From an uncultured Gammaproteobacteria bacterium (GTDB lineage: Bacteria; Pseudomonadota; Gammaproteobacteria; Steroidobacterales; Woeseiaceae), in contig CALKYK010000243.1 of the NCBI GenBank assembly GCA_938003715.1, positions 1 to 21,111 on the forward strand: a DNA stretch of 21,111 nt. The letters run 5' to 3'. Below the pieces are notes generated by a model that did no database searches, was not told where the DNA came from, and saw only the letters and a program-made list of their open reading frames with translations. The translations under genes and the position numbers were made by a program. The stretch's first letter is position 1; each line of letters starts with the position of its first letter. Of the stretch, positions 1-6,367 are shown piece by piece.

Positions 1-54
1 TATCGTGCCTACGTTTACGTGCGGCTTTGTTCTCTCAAATTTTTCTTTGGACAT
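1..54 (-). CDS. tuf: Elongation factor Tu, N-terminal fragment (runs off left edge)
   Basis: The reverse complement from position 54 reads MSKEKFERTKPHVNVGTI, the characteristic first 18 residues of EF-Tu, just before the GHVDHGKTT P-loop that would lie outside the window. EF-Tu is the GTPase that carries aminoacyl-tRNA to the ribosome A site. The gene starts 40 nt downstream of tRNA-Thr(GGT) on the same strand with no terminator between, so it is very probably cotranscribed with tRNA-Tyr, tRNA-Gly and tRNA-Thr, as tufB is in E. coli. It was too short for automatic ORF calling. The identification is firm although only the start is visible. Confidence 0.93.
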   Translation of the reverse strand, partial: MSKEKFERTKPHVNVGTI

Positions 55-94
55 GTCGTTTACTCAAAGATTGTTTTGCAAAATCTTTCGTGCC

Positions 95-169
<75 letters not shown>

Positions 170-219
170 CTGGTTCGGGCGTCAGCCCGTGGTCAGACCC
201 CGGTCAGCCTCTTCCGAGC

Positions 220-293
<74 letters not shown>

Positions 294-577
294 CTTGTCG
301 TTCTCGCACCGGCGTCCTGCCGTTTCCTGCTCTTCTATTTCGATCGCCGTTGCCACCTTTTCGGGCGCGCAGAAATTCCGACAGTCAACGTTCGCGAACC
401 GCCAGAATTCGAATTCAACTTGTGCCTTCCCTACAGAGCTACCGCCCGGGTCGCAGCCGAACGGTTGAAGCCGAGTTGCGTCGCGCGGGCGGGCGACCGT
501 CTCGCCCGGACCCTCCGGGGCTTCCTGCTATACTCCCCCGGCAGATGCCACCACCGTCCACCGTCTGTAACAAAGTC
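294..577 (-). other. Long spacer between tRNA-Tyr and tRNA-Gly
   Basis: This 284-nt stretch separates two tRNAs expected to share one transcript. I see no credible ORF and no clear intrinsic terminator. It contains several inverted repeats: GTTCGCGAAC at 390-399, the perfect palindrome GAATTCGAATTC at 405-416, a hairpin GGGCGA/TCGCCC at 491-507, and CCCGGA/TCCGGG at 505-519. The last two share bases and would be mutually exclusive. They could be RNA-processing structures in the tRNA precursor, but that is inference. Confidence 0.4.
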
Positions 578-662
578 TGGTGGAGGGGGTAGGATTCGAA
601 CCTACGTAGGCATAGCCAGCAGATTTACAGTCTGCCCTCGTTGACCGCTTGAGTACCCCTCC
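578..662 (-). tRNA. tRNA-Tyr(GTA)
   Basis: The reverse complement is an 85-nt class II tRNA with encoded CCA. The acceptor stem is GGAGGGG paired with CCCCTCC, the anticodon region is CAGACTGTAAATCTG with anticodon GTA (complement at 626-628), a long variable arm follows, and the T-arm contains GGTTCGAATCC. Length and variable arm are typical of bacterial tRNA-Tyr. It is the first gene behind the promoter at 680-708. Confidence 0.97.
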
Positions 663-679
663 GCGGACACAAGCCGGCT

Positions 680-708
680 ATTGTCTAATCGTCCCCTGTG
701 ACTGTCAA
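680..708 (-). promoter_or_regulatory. Sigma70-type promoter of the tRNA-Tyr/Gly/Thr-tuf operon
   Basis: On the minus strand a perfect -35 TTGACA (703-708) is followed by a 17-nt spacer and a -10 GACAAT (680-685). The predicted start is near 673, only about 11 nt upstream of the mature tRNA-Tyr 5' end. The sequence just after the -10 is GC-rich (AGCCGGC), as in discriminators of stringently controlled tRNA and rRNA promoters. The hexamers and spacing are seen directly; stringent control is inferred. Confidence 0.85.
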
Positions 709-754
709 CAGCTAAGCCACTGTTTCTCGGTTGCCGTCCGTCGGTCGTTTCGGG

Positions 755-845
755 CCGCCGGCCGAGGGTGTTTCATGCCCGCAGTAAAGCGCAGCGAGGC
801 GCATGCCGAGCGAGCCATGAGGGCAGGGAATGCCCGAGGTCGGCG
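755..845. repeat. MITE/REP-like intergenic repeat, copy 1
   Basis: This 91-bp unit recurs at 868-958 with two differences (c782/a895 and t804/a917). Its ends are imperfect inverted repeats: CCGCCGGCCGAGGG on the left and CCCGAGGTCGGCG on the right. An internal hairpin GGGCA-GGGAA-TGCCC lies at 821-835. Reading frames cross the repeat but are byproducts of its GC-rich sequence. No transposase is nearby, so it resembles a non-autonomous element or extragenic palindromic unit. Confidence 0.8.
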
Positions 846-867
846 CGCTGTCCTCCGCTGACCGGGA

Positions 868-958
868 CCGCCGGCCGAGGGTGTTTCATGCCCGAAGTAA
901 AGCGCAGCGAGGCGCAAGCCGAGCGAGCCATGAGGGCAGGGAATGCCCGAGGTCGGCG
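868..958. repeat. MITE/REP-like intergenic repeat, copy 2
   Basis: This is the second direct copy, starting 22 bp after copy 1, with 89 of 91 bases identical. Its right inverted-repeat arm reaches 959, where the terminal CGG better mirrors the left CCG. The internal hairpin is at 934-948. The copy ends 11 bp before the stop codon of the M15 peptidase gene, so it may also supply that gene's 3' RNA structure (inference). Confidence 0.8.
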
Positions 959-969
959 GGCGCAACGGA

Positions 970-1503
970 TCAGCCGTCGACGTCACCGTCTCGCGCCCAG
1001 TGCCACGGCTCGTAGATGATGCCGTGGTCGTTGTCGCGCGGGTAGGTCATCGAAAAGCCGAAACGCCCGGCGTTGTCGCTGAGCCAGCCGAAGGCGACCG
1101 AGGTTTCGAATTCCTCGGTCAGCGGCCGGCTGCCGGGTGTCGCGATGTCGATGGCACAGCCGCTGTGGTGCTGGCTGTAGCCGGGGGCGGCGTTGACCTC
1201 GAGGATCTCTGCAATGCTCTGTCCCGCATCGAGTTTCTTGCGAATCAGGCCGGCCTGGTAGGCGTAGTCGCGGAAGCCGGAGACGATCAGCAGGGTAACG
1301 CCGTCGGCGAGGGCCGCGGCCTGCATGTCGCGCCAGGCAGTGGCGGTCGCGGGCGTCAGGGTCTGCATGCGCCCGACCAGGTTCGGCCCGACTTCGACGA
1401 GCTCTGACGCCTCCGTATAGAAAGGCGGCTTGCCGCCGGCGCCGTAGTCCGCCGGGATGCCGAGCTCGGCGTGCAAATCACGCGCTTTGTCGAGGTCTTT
1501 CAT
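970..1503 (-). CDS. M15B-family D-alanyl-D-alanine carboxypeptidase-like zinc peptidase
   Basis: The 177-residue protein has the zinc-peptidase signature of the VanY/LdcB family, which trims D-Ala or other C-terminal residues from peptidoglycan stem peptides. S110-x-H112-x-x-G115-x-A117-x-D119 supplies two zinc ligands, and E165-P-W-H168 supplies the catalytic acid and third ligand. VSGFRDYAYQ (74-83) is the usual substrate-side motif. I see no signal peptide or lipobox, so export is uncertain and a cytoplasmic or recycling role is possible. The start at 1503 (MKDLDKAR) was chosen over in-frame GTG/ATG starts at 1554 and 1539 because family similarity begins there. The Shine-Dalgarno sequence is weak. 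It is divergent from cmoA, and its 3' end abuts repeat copy 2. Confidence 0.85.
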   Translation of the reverse strand: MKDLDKARDLHAELGIPADYGAGGKPPFYTEASELVEVGPNLVGRMQTLTPATATAWRDMQAAALADGVTLLIVSGFRDYAYQAGLIRKKLDAGQSIAEILEVNAAPGYSQHHSGCAIDIATPGSRPLTEEFETSVAFGWLSDNAGRFGFSMTYPRDNDHGIIYEPWHWARDGDVDG

Positions 1504-1703
1504 CGTGGGGCCTGCCTGAACCGGCCGCGATTCTCCCATATCGCCGCAGGGCACGCGACGATCGGCGTCGTTGGCTGCAAGTTACGTCAATTGCGTCGAT
1601 CCTGTGCCGATCTGTCGGGAATCGGCTTGACCTTGCCGCATTCGGCTGCGCGGCGAACGGTACGGCAGCCGGCCCGGGCTGTCCGCGCCCGACCGCGCCC
1701 ATT

Positions 1704-1709
1704 TACAAT
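1704..1709 (+). promoter_or_regulatory. Possible -10 element upstream of cmoA
   Basis: TACAAT lies 33 nt upstream of the cmoA start codon in a GC-rich region, with a predicted start near 1716. No convincing -35 hexamer is present at 16-18 nt spacing, so this is a weak call. Confidence 0.35.
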
Positions 1710-1741
1710 GCGCGCCGGTACCTGACAGCGGCATCTCCTCG

Positions 1742-2467
1742 ATGAGCAAAGACGACATTTACGCCAGCCGCGAAGCGAAATCGGGCTCCTTCGTTTTCGA
1801 CGACGCGGTAGCGAACGTGTTTCCGGACATGCTGCGCCGCTCGATTCCAGGCTACGAGGCGACGCTCGAAGCAATCGGGGCGCTGGCCGCCCGCTATGCG
1901 CAGGCCGACAGCGCCTGCTACGACCTTGGCTGCTCGCTCGGGGATGCGGCGTTCGCGGTCCGGCACCGGGTGAAGGCGCCGAACTTCCGCATCGTCGCGG
2001 TCGACCTGGCGCCGGCGATGGTCTCGCGCTGTCGCGAGCGGCTGGCGGCCGACGAGGCCACGGTGCCGATGACCGTACAGGAGTCCGACGTGCGCGACGT
2101 CGAGATTGACGACGCCTCGCTCGTGCTTCTCAACTACACGCTGCAGTTCGTCCCGGTCGGCGACCGCGCCGCGCTGGTCAAACGCATTCACGACGGCATG
2201 CGCCGTGGCGGCATCCTGGTGCTGTCGGAGAAGGTGGCGGACCCGGATCCTGCGATCGAGAAACTTCAGGTCGATCTGCACCTCGACTTCAAACGCTCGA
2301 ATGCCTACAGCGAACTCGAGATCAGCCGCAAGCGCTCGGCGCTGGAAAACGTGCTGGTGCCGGAGTCGGTCGCGACGCACCTTCAGCGCCTGCATGACGC
2401 GGGCTTTCGCCATGCTGGAGTCTGGCTGCAGCACTTCAACTTCGTCTCCATCGTCGCCATCCGCTGA
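1742..2467 (+). CDS. cmoA: Carboxy-S-adenosyl-L-methionine synthase
   Basis: CmoA converts SAM and prephenate to carboxy-SAM (Cx-SAM), the donor for wobble-uridine carboxymethylation. The 241-residue protein matches the family in length (E. coli about 247) and hallmarks: the N-terminal FVFDDAVANVFPDM followed by LRRSIPGY (residues 17-38), SAM-binding motif I DLGCSLGDA (61-69), the acidic end of strand 2 at VAVDLAPAM (86-93), and LLNYTLQFVP near 130, typical of CmoA. The start ATG gives the canonical MSKDDIYA beginning, although no strong Shine-Dalgarno is visible. cmoB follows after 2 nt, so the two are one transcription unit making and using Cx-SAM. Confidence 0.96.
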   Translation: MSKDDIYASREAKSGSFVFDDAVANVFPDMLRRSIPGYEATLEAIGALAARYAQADSACYDLGCSLGDAAFAVRHRVKAPNFRIVAVDLAPAMVSRCRERLAADEATVPMTVQESDVRDVEIDDASLVLLNYTLQFVPVGDRAALVKRIHDGMRRGGILVLSEKVADPDPAIEKLQVDLHLDFKRSNAYSELEISRKRSALENVLVPESVATHLQRLHDAGFRHAGVWLQHFNFVSIVAIR

Positions 2468-2469
2468 CC

Positions 2470-3441
2470 GTGCTCGATTTCGACCGCCTGCAGTCGGACC
2501 TGGCGACCTTCGGCCTCGATGACTGGTTTGATGTACTGCGCCCGTTGCTCGAGGAAAAAACCGCGGAGGGGGCGCACGGGAGTCTCGCTGAGTGGCGCGA
2601 GATCCTGGAGTCGCTGCCCGTCGTGCCGGATCCACAGCTCGAATTTGCGTCTCGCGCGGTCACGATCGGGCACCCGGGGGTGGACGGCGCAATGCGCAGC
2701 CTCGTGCGTGAGGGGCTGCTGCGGCTTGCACCGTGGCGCAAGGGCCCGTTCCGCGTGTACGACATCGAGATCGATGCCGAGTGGCGATCAGACCTGAAGT
2801 GGGATCGCGTCGAGGCCGCGATTTCGCCGCTGGCCGGGCGGCTCGTGCTCGACGTCGGTTGCGGCAACGGCTATTACGCCTTTCGCCTGCTCGGTGCCGG
2901 CGCGCGCGGCGTGGTCGGTATCGAACCGACGCTGCTGTACGTCGCACAGTTCGAGGCAATCGCAAAGCTCGCGGGACCAGTGCCGATTGCCGTCCTGCCG
3001 CTGCGGCTCGAAGAGTTCCCGAAGGCCAGCGCGGCATTCGATACGACACTGTCGATGGGGGTTCTCTATCACCGACGTGAGCCCCTCGAGCACCTTCGCG
3101 AGCTTTTCGACACGTTGAAGCCCGGCGGCGAACTGGTGCTGGAAACGCTGATACAGCCCGGCGATGGACTGCACGTCCTCGAACCCGACGGGCGCTACGC
3201 CCGGATGCGCAACGTCTGGCACCTGCCGACGTTGCCGGCACTGCTCGGCTGGCTGTCGGGCACGGGCTTCGTCGACGTCCGCCACGCCGACACCACCCCG
3301 ACGACGATCGACGAGCAACGAAGCACGGAGTGGATGCCGTTCGAATCGCTCGCCGAGGCGCTCGACCCCGGGGACGAGACCCGCACGATCGAGGGCCTGC
3401 CGGCTCCGACGCGTGCCCTGGTCCTCTGCCGCCGGCCCTGA
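2470..3441 (+). CDS. cmoB: tRNA U34 carboxymethyltransferase
   Basis: CmoB transfers the carboxymethyl group from Cx-SAM to 5-hydroxyuridine at tRNA position 34, giving cmo5U in tRNAs that read four-codon boxes. The 323 residues equal the E. coli length. LAPWRKGPF (86-94), EWRSDLKWDR (104-113), motif I DVGCGNGYY (128-136) and MGVLYHRREPLEHL (196-209) are diagnostic. K91, Y200 and R315 fall at the positions I recall as Cx-SAM carboxylate contacts in the E. coli enzyme. The start is GTG, 2 nt after the cmoA stop, implying translational coupling. The displaced tRNA-Thr(TGT) at 14497-14572 is an expected substrate. Confidence 0.96.
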   Translation: MLDFDRLQSDLATFGLDDWFDVLRPLLEEKTAEGAHGSLAEWREILESLPVVPDPQLEFASRAVTIGHPGVDGAMRSLVREGLLRLAPWRKGPFRVYDIEIDAEWRSDLKWDRVEAAISPLAGRLVLDVGCGNGYYAFRLLGAGARGVVGIEPTLLYVAQFEAIAKLAGPVPIAVLPLRLEEFPKASAAFDTTLSMGVLYHRREPLEHLRELFDTLKPGGELVLETLIQPGDGLHVLEPDGRYARMRNVWHLPTLPALLGWLSGTGFVDVRHADTTPTTIDEQRSTEWMPFESLAEALDPGDETRTIEGLPAPTRALVLCRRP

Positions 3442-3454
3442 ATACCCGCTTTAG

Positions 3455-3510
3455 TTGACCGGCAAGCGTTGCCGTCGTAAATTTCTGTCTTGACTGAAAT
3501 AAGAGAAATT
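3455..3510 (+). promoter_or_regulatory. Promoter and candidate operator of the GbsR-type regulator gene
   Basis: A -35 TTGACC (3455-3460), a 17-nt spacer and a -10 TAAATT (3478-3483) form a good sigma70-type promoter. The spacer contains an inverted repeat GGCAA-gcg-TTGCC (3461-3473). A second inverted repeat, AATTTCT (3480-3486) and AGAAATT (3504-3510) with a 17-nt gap, overlaps the -10 and start region. Either could be the autoregulatory operator of the downstream regulator. The promoter is seen; the operator role is inference. Confidence 0.6.
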
Positions 3511-3557
3511 GCCGAAGTGCCGGGCATATCGAGACGGGCCGGCGCGGGAGAACGAGC

Positions 3558-4082
3558 ATGCAGATGACGCCGGCGGTCGAAAAGTATGTGCTGCACTGGG
3601 GCGAGATGGGGACGCGCTGGGGGACGAATCGCACTGTCGCTCAGATCCAGGCCCTGCTCTACCTGTCGCCGCGGCCGCTGCGCGCCGACGAGATCGTCGA
3701 GATGCTGTCGGTTGCTCGCTCCAACGTCAGCACCAGCATCCGCGAGCTGCAGAGCTACGGCCTGGTCAAGATGACGCACGTGCTCGGCGACCGGCGCGAC
3801 TACTTCGAGTCGCTGAGCGACTGCTGGGAACTGTTTCGCGTCATCATCGAGCAGCGCAAGCAGCGCGAACTGAACCCGACGCTGTCGATGCTGCGCACGG
3901 TCGCGGGCGAAGTGCAGGAGGAGAAGGACGCCGACGCGGTGACGAAGCAGCGCATCGCGAACATGCTGGAGTTCGTCGAGACCGTGAGCAACTGGTACGA
4001 GAAGATCCAGGGCGTACCGACGCCGACGCTGCAGAAACTGATGAAGCTCGGCACCGGCATCACGAAAGCGCTGAAGAAGTAG
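3558..4082 (+). CDS. GbsR/MarR-family winged-helix transcriptional regulator
   Basis: The 174-residue protein looks like the GbsR branch of the MarR superfamily, a group that includes repressors of choline/glycine-betaine genes. The winged helix spans roughly residues 25-85: QIQALLYLSPRPLRADEIVE, then the recognition helix VARSNVSTSIRELQSYGLV, then the wing HVLGDRRDYFES. The C-terminal half is helical and charged, consistent with dimerisation. A Shine-Dalgarno-like GGGAGAA precedes the ATG. A palindrome overlaps its own promoter, suggesting autoregulation. The DCC1-like gene follows after 5 nt, probably in the same operon. No choline or betaine genes are visible, so the ligand is unknown. Confidence 0.85.
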   Translation: MQMTPAVEKYVLHWGEMGTRWGTNRTVAQIQALLYLSPRPLRADEIVEMLSVARSNVSTSIRELQSYGLVKMTHVLGDRRDYFESLSDCWELFRVIIEQRKQRELNPTLSMLRTVAGEVQEEKDADAVTKQRIANMLEFVETVSNWYEKIQGVPTPTLQKLMKLGTGITKALKK

Positions 4083-4087
4083 CGGCA

Positions 4088-4498
4088 ATGAGCACGGACC
4101 GGGAAATTCTCCTGGTTTACGACCGGCAGTGCCCTGCCTGCGACTACTACTGCAACCTGGCGCGCATCCGCGAGTCGGTCGGCAGACTGGTCCTGGTCGA
4201 CGCTCGCGAGTCCGGCGAAATCATGCAGCGCATTACCGCGGCCGGGCTGGACATCGACGAGGGCATGGTGCTGGCAATTGACGACCAGCTCTACTACGGC
4301 GCCGACGCGATCCACATGCTGTCACTTCTGAGCACGCGCTCGGGCGTCTTCAATCGCCTGACCTATCACCTGTTCCGTTCCCGCCGCGCGGCCGCGCTGC
4401 TGTACCCGGTGCTGAAAGCCTGCCGCAACCTGCTGCTGAAAATTCTGCGGCGGACGCGAATCAACAACCTGGGCATGCCCGGCAACGAGCGCTTCTGA
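4088..4498 (+). CDS. DCC1-like thiol-disulfide oxidoreductase family protein (DUF393)
   Basis: The 136-residue protein begins MSTDREILLVYDRQCPACDY, which carries the YDxxCPxC motif (CPAC at residues 15-18) of the DUF393/DCC1-like family. Members resemble thioredoxin-fold proteins with a CxxC centre and are often called predicted thiol-disulfide oxidoreductases, without firmly known substrates. A hydrophobic, basic C-terminal part (about residues 95-125) could contact the membrane. The start is 5 nt after the regulator's stop, so the two are likely cotranscribed. A much longer frame runs upstream from 3509, but it overlaps the regulator and is an artefact. Confidence 0.8.
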   Translation: MSTDREILLVYDRQCPACDYYCNLARIRESVGRLVLVDARESGEIMQRITAAGLDIDEGMVLAIDDQLYYGADAIHMLSLLSTRSGVFNRLTYHLFRSRRAAALLYPVLKACRNLLLKILRRTRINNLGMPGNERF

Positions 4499-4979
4499 GG
4501 CGTGGGATCTGCACAGAAAAAAGCCGCCCAGGAACTGGGCGGCGTATCAAGCAGAAGGTGTAGCAGGGCGTGGCAGAAAAACGCTTACCGGAAACGCTCG
4601 TACCTCACTGTGCTTCTGAATCCGGCCTGTCCTTCCCACAATGCCCGATGAAAGCTGTCGGCCGACCTACGCTCGTGCTGTCCAGGCGAACGAACTTCGG
4701 TCTCGCTGAGCGTGTGATGAGAGGGAACACACGATCTCAAACCGATCCCTGCTTCCTGCATGGCTGTCACGCCGGCATCGCCCGAATACACCCCATCTCC
4801 GTGCGTACCGATGTGGTACGCGGCGCATCCTACTACATCTTGTGGCCGAAGGCGAGAAATCAACAAGATATGGCCCCATGTGCGATTTCCCGCCCGAATC
4901 GGCGCTCGAGGGCGCGGCGGGCTACTGGTCCGACCGGCAAACCGCTAAGCTCGGGCCGGCGTTTCGAGGGAGCCAGCGA
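4499..4979. other. 481-bp intergenic stretch without a recognised gene
   Basis: The short frames here have no recognisable family features. The region holds a leftward intrinsic terminator (4517-4543), a perfect 7-bp hairpin GCGTACC-GATGT-GGTACGC (4803-4821), and an inverted repeat ATCTTGT/ACAAGAT (4837-4843 and 4863-4869) upstream of the flavoprotein gene. Together they hint at a minus-strand RNA, but no sequence of a known RNA family (6S, tmRNA, RNase P, SRP) was recognised. Confidence 0.5.
4517..4543 (-). terminator. Leftward intrinsic terminator without an obvious gene
   Basis: Stem GCCGCCC (4523-4529) pairs with GGGCGGC (4537-4543) around a 7-nt loop. On the minus strand it is followed by six U residues (A-run at 4517-4522). 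On the plus strand there is no U-run, so it is a poor terminator for the 3558-4498 operon. No minus-strand gene ends nearby; the nearest upstream one is the cupin gene, which stops at 5639. Confidence 0.7.
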
Positions 4980-5642
4980 ATGAGCGAGGAGTACGACGTC
5001 AACGCGACCAACCGCGTCCGACAGCTGCGCGACAAGGCGCATTACGATCGGGATACCGTGCACGCGATCCTCGACGCGGCGCTTTTCGCACACGTGGCCT
5101 TCGTGCAGGACGGCGAGCCGGTCGTGGTGCCGATGATTCACGCCCGTGACGGCGAAACGCTGTACCTGCACGGGGCGCGAAAGGCCCGGATCATCCGGCT
5201 GCTGGAAGAAACCGGCCGCGCGGCCGTCAACGTGACCTTGCTGGACGGCATAGTGCTCGCACGTTCGGCCTTCAATTCGTCGATGAACTATCGCTCGGTG
5301 ACAGTGTTCGGCGCGCCGCGCCTCGTCGACGATCACGACGAAAAAATCGCCGCGATGCGATTGATCAGCGAGCACCTGATGCCGGGTCGCTGGGACGAGC
5401 TGCGAGCGCCACATGATCGCGAGGTGAAAATGACCGGTGTCATCGCGATGCCGATCGAGTCCGCGTCGGCAAAGGTTGCGTCCGGGCACCCGGAAGACGA
5501 GAAAGAGGATTACGCGATCCCGATCTGGGCCGGCGTGCTGCCGGTGACGACCACGATCGGCGCATGCGTCGACGGCGACCGCCTGGTACCAGGCGTCGAG
5601 CCTTCCGGCACCGTGCGCCAGTTGCAGAACCGGACGCTCTAA
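4980..5642 (+). CDS. Pyridoxamine 5'-phosphate oxidase-family flavin-binding protein
   Basis: The 220-residue protein resembles the NimA/COG3467 group of split-barrel FMN-binding proteins. After an Arg-rich start (NRVRQLRDKAHYDRDTVHAI) comes the barrel: HVAFVQDGEPVVVPM at about 38-52, LYLHGARKARIIRLL, AVNVTLLDG, and SSMNYRSVTVFG near 101-112, which usually contacts FMN. The substrate is unknown. The ATG at 4980 was preferred over a start at 4842 because a strong AGGGAG lies just upstream and family similarity begins there. The stop codon overlaps that of the converging cupin gene, with no terminator between. A general redox or detoxification role is inferred. Confidence 0.85.
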   Translation: MSEEYDVNATNRVRQLRDKAHYDRDTVHAILDAALFAHVAFVQDGEPVVVPMIHARDGETLYLHGARKARIIRLLEETGRAAVNVTLLDGIVLARSAFNSSMNYRSVTVFGAPRLVDDHDEKIAAMRLISEHLMPGRWDELRAPHDREVKMTGVIAMPIESASAKVASGHPEDEKEDYAIPIWAGVLPVTTTIGACVDGDRLVPGVEPSGTVRQLQNRTL

Positions 5643-6304
5643 TCCCTTATAGGTAGGTGCCCGGTCTTTATCCAGATTCGCGCATCTTCCGCCGCGACGA
5701 ATTCGTAGCTCGCTCCTGCCGGCAGTCGTAACCAGGACTGCGGCGGCAGCGACTGGCCCGCGTAACCGAGCACGCCGCGGACGACCAGCGTCTCCATGCC
5801 GCCGTCGGGAACCTTGCCGCGCATGGCTTCGCCTGCGGCAAGCCCGCGCATGAAGACGAGTTCGGTACCATGGCGGTGCAGCGGCAGCTTCGTCCCGTCG
5901 CCGTCGTCGGCCGGCTGCCAGTCGGCTTCGGCATTGGTATCGACGACGATCCGAACGAGATCCTGCGGGTCGAACTGGCGCAGCTTGACGAACAGCAGGC
6001 AGCCGTTTTCGCTCCGCGGTGCGTGACCGCTGCCCGGTGGATTGCGAACGTAGGTGCCTGGCGGATAGTCACCATCGTCGTCGGCGAAGATGCCGTCGAG
6101 CACCAGGAACTCCTCGCCGAGTGCATGTTCGTGACGGGGAAAAGCGCTTTGCGGCGCGTAGCGCACGATGCTGGTCGCGCGCGCCACTTCGTCGCCGATG
6201 CGATCCAGCATGCGGCGATCGACGCCTGACTCCGGCGAGTGCACCCAGTCCTCGTCGTCGGGCGTTACCAGCGCGGGCTGGTCGAAATCGGCACGCAGCA
6301 GCAT
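5639..6304 (-). CDS. ChrR-like cupin-domain protein (double cupin)
   Basis: The 221-residue protein consists of two cupin domains like the C-terminal sensor half of the anti-sigma factor ChrR, but lacks ChrR's N-terminal anti-sigma domain. Cupin 1 has metal-ligand candidates H58, H60, E64/E65 and H94 in FPRHEHALGEEFLVLDG and RNPPGSGHAPRSE. Cupin 2 (about 140-215) has LPLHRHGTELVFMRG and a degenerate ligand set. The segment VDRRMLDRIGDEVARATSIV is typical of this family and supports the start at 6304. That ATG lies only a few bases after a terminator U-run and has no Shine-Dalgarno, so expression may be leaderless. Its stop overlaps the flavoprotein stop. It may sense oxidative stress (inference). 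Confidence 0.85.
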   Translation of the reverse strand: MLLRADFDQPALVTPDDEDWVHSPESGVDRRMLDRIGDEVARATSIVRYAPQSAFPRHEHALGEEFLVLDGIFADDDGDYPPGTYVRNPPGSGHAPRSENGCLLFVKLRQFDPQDLVRIVVDTNAEADWQPADDGDGTKLPLHRHGTELVFMRGLAAGEAMRGKVPDGGMETLVVRGVLGYAGQSLPPQSWLRLPAGASYEFVAAEDARIWIKTGHLPIRD

Positions 6305-6315
6305 GCAGGGATTGT

Positions 6316-6345
6316 AAAAAAAACCCCGGCGCGAGGCCGGGGTTT
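6316..6345 (-). terminator. Intrinsic terminator of the TonB-dependent receptor gene
   Basis: A perfect 10-bp stem AAACCCCGGC (6321-6330) with GCCGGGGTTT (6336-6345) is followed on the minus strand by eight U residues. It lies 22 nt downstream of the receptor stop codon and ends about 11 nt before the cupin start codon. Confidence 0.9.
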
Positions 6346-6367
6346 CGATTGCTGGAATGAAACCGGA

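Noticed and set aside
755..959. CRISPR array
   Set aside because: Only two long repeat copies with a 22-bp gap, no array of spacers and no cas genes.
768..1019. Small Arg/Ala-rich frames through the repeats
   Set aside because: They are produced by the repeat sequence itself, repeat the same peptide in different frames, and have no ribosome sites.
3509..4498. 329-codon frame as a single protein ending in the DCC1-like domain
   Set aside because: Its first two thirds overlap the GbsR-type gene out of frame; the real start is the ATG at 4088.
4544..4870. 6S RNA, tmRNA, RNase P RNA or SRP RNA on the minus strand
   Set aside because: None of the conserved core sequences of these RNAs could be found on either strand.
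4570..4983. Plus-strand frame of 137 codons, and minus-strand frame at 4585-4866
   Set aside because: No recognisable motifs, no good ribosome sites, and the composition does not look like neighbouring genes.
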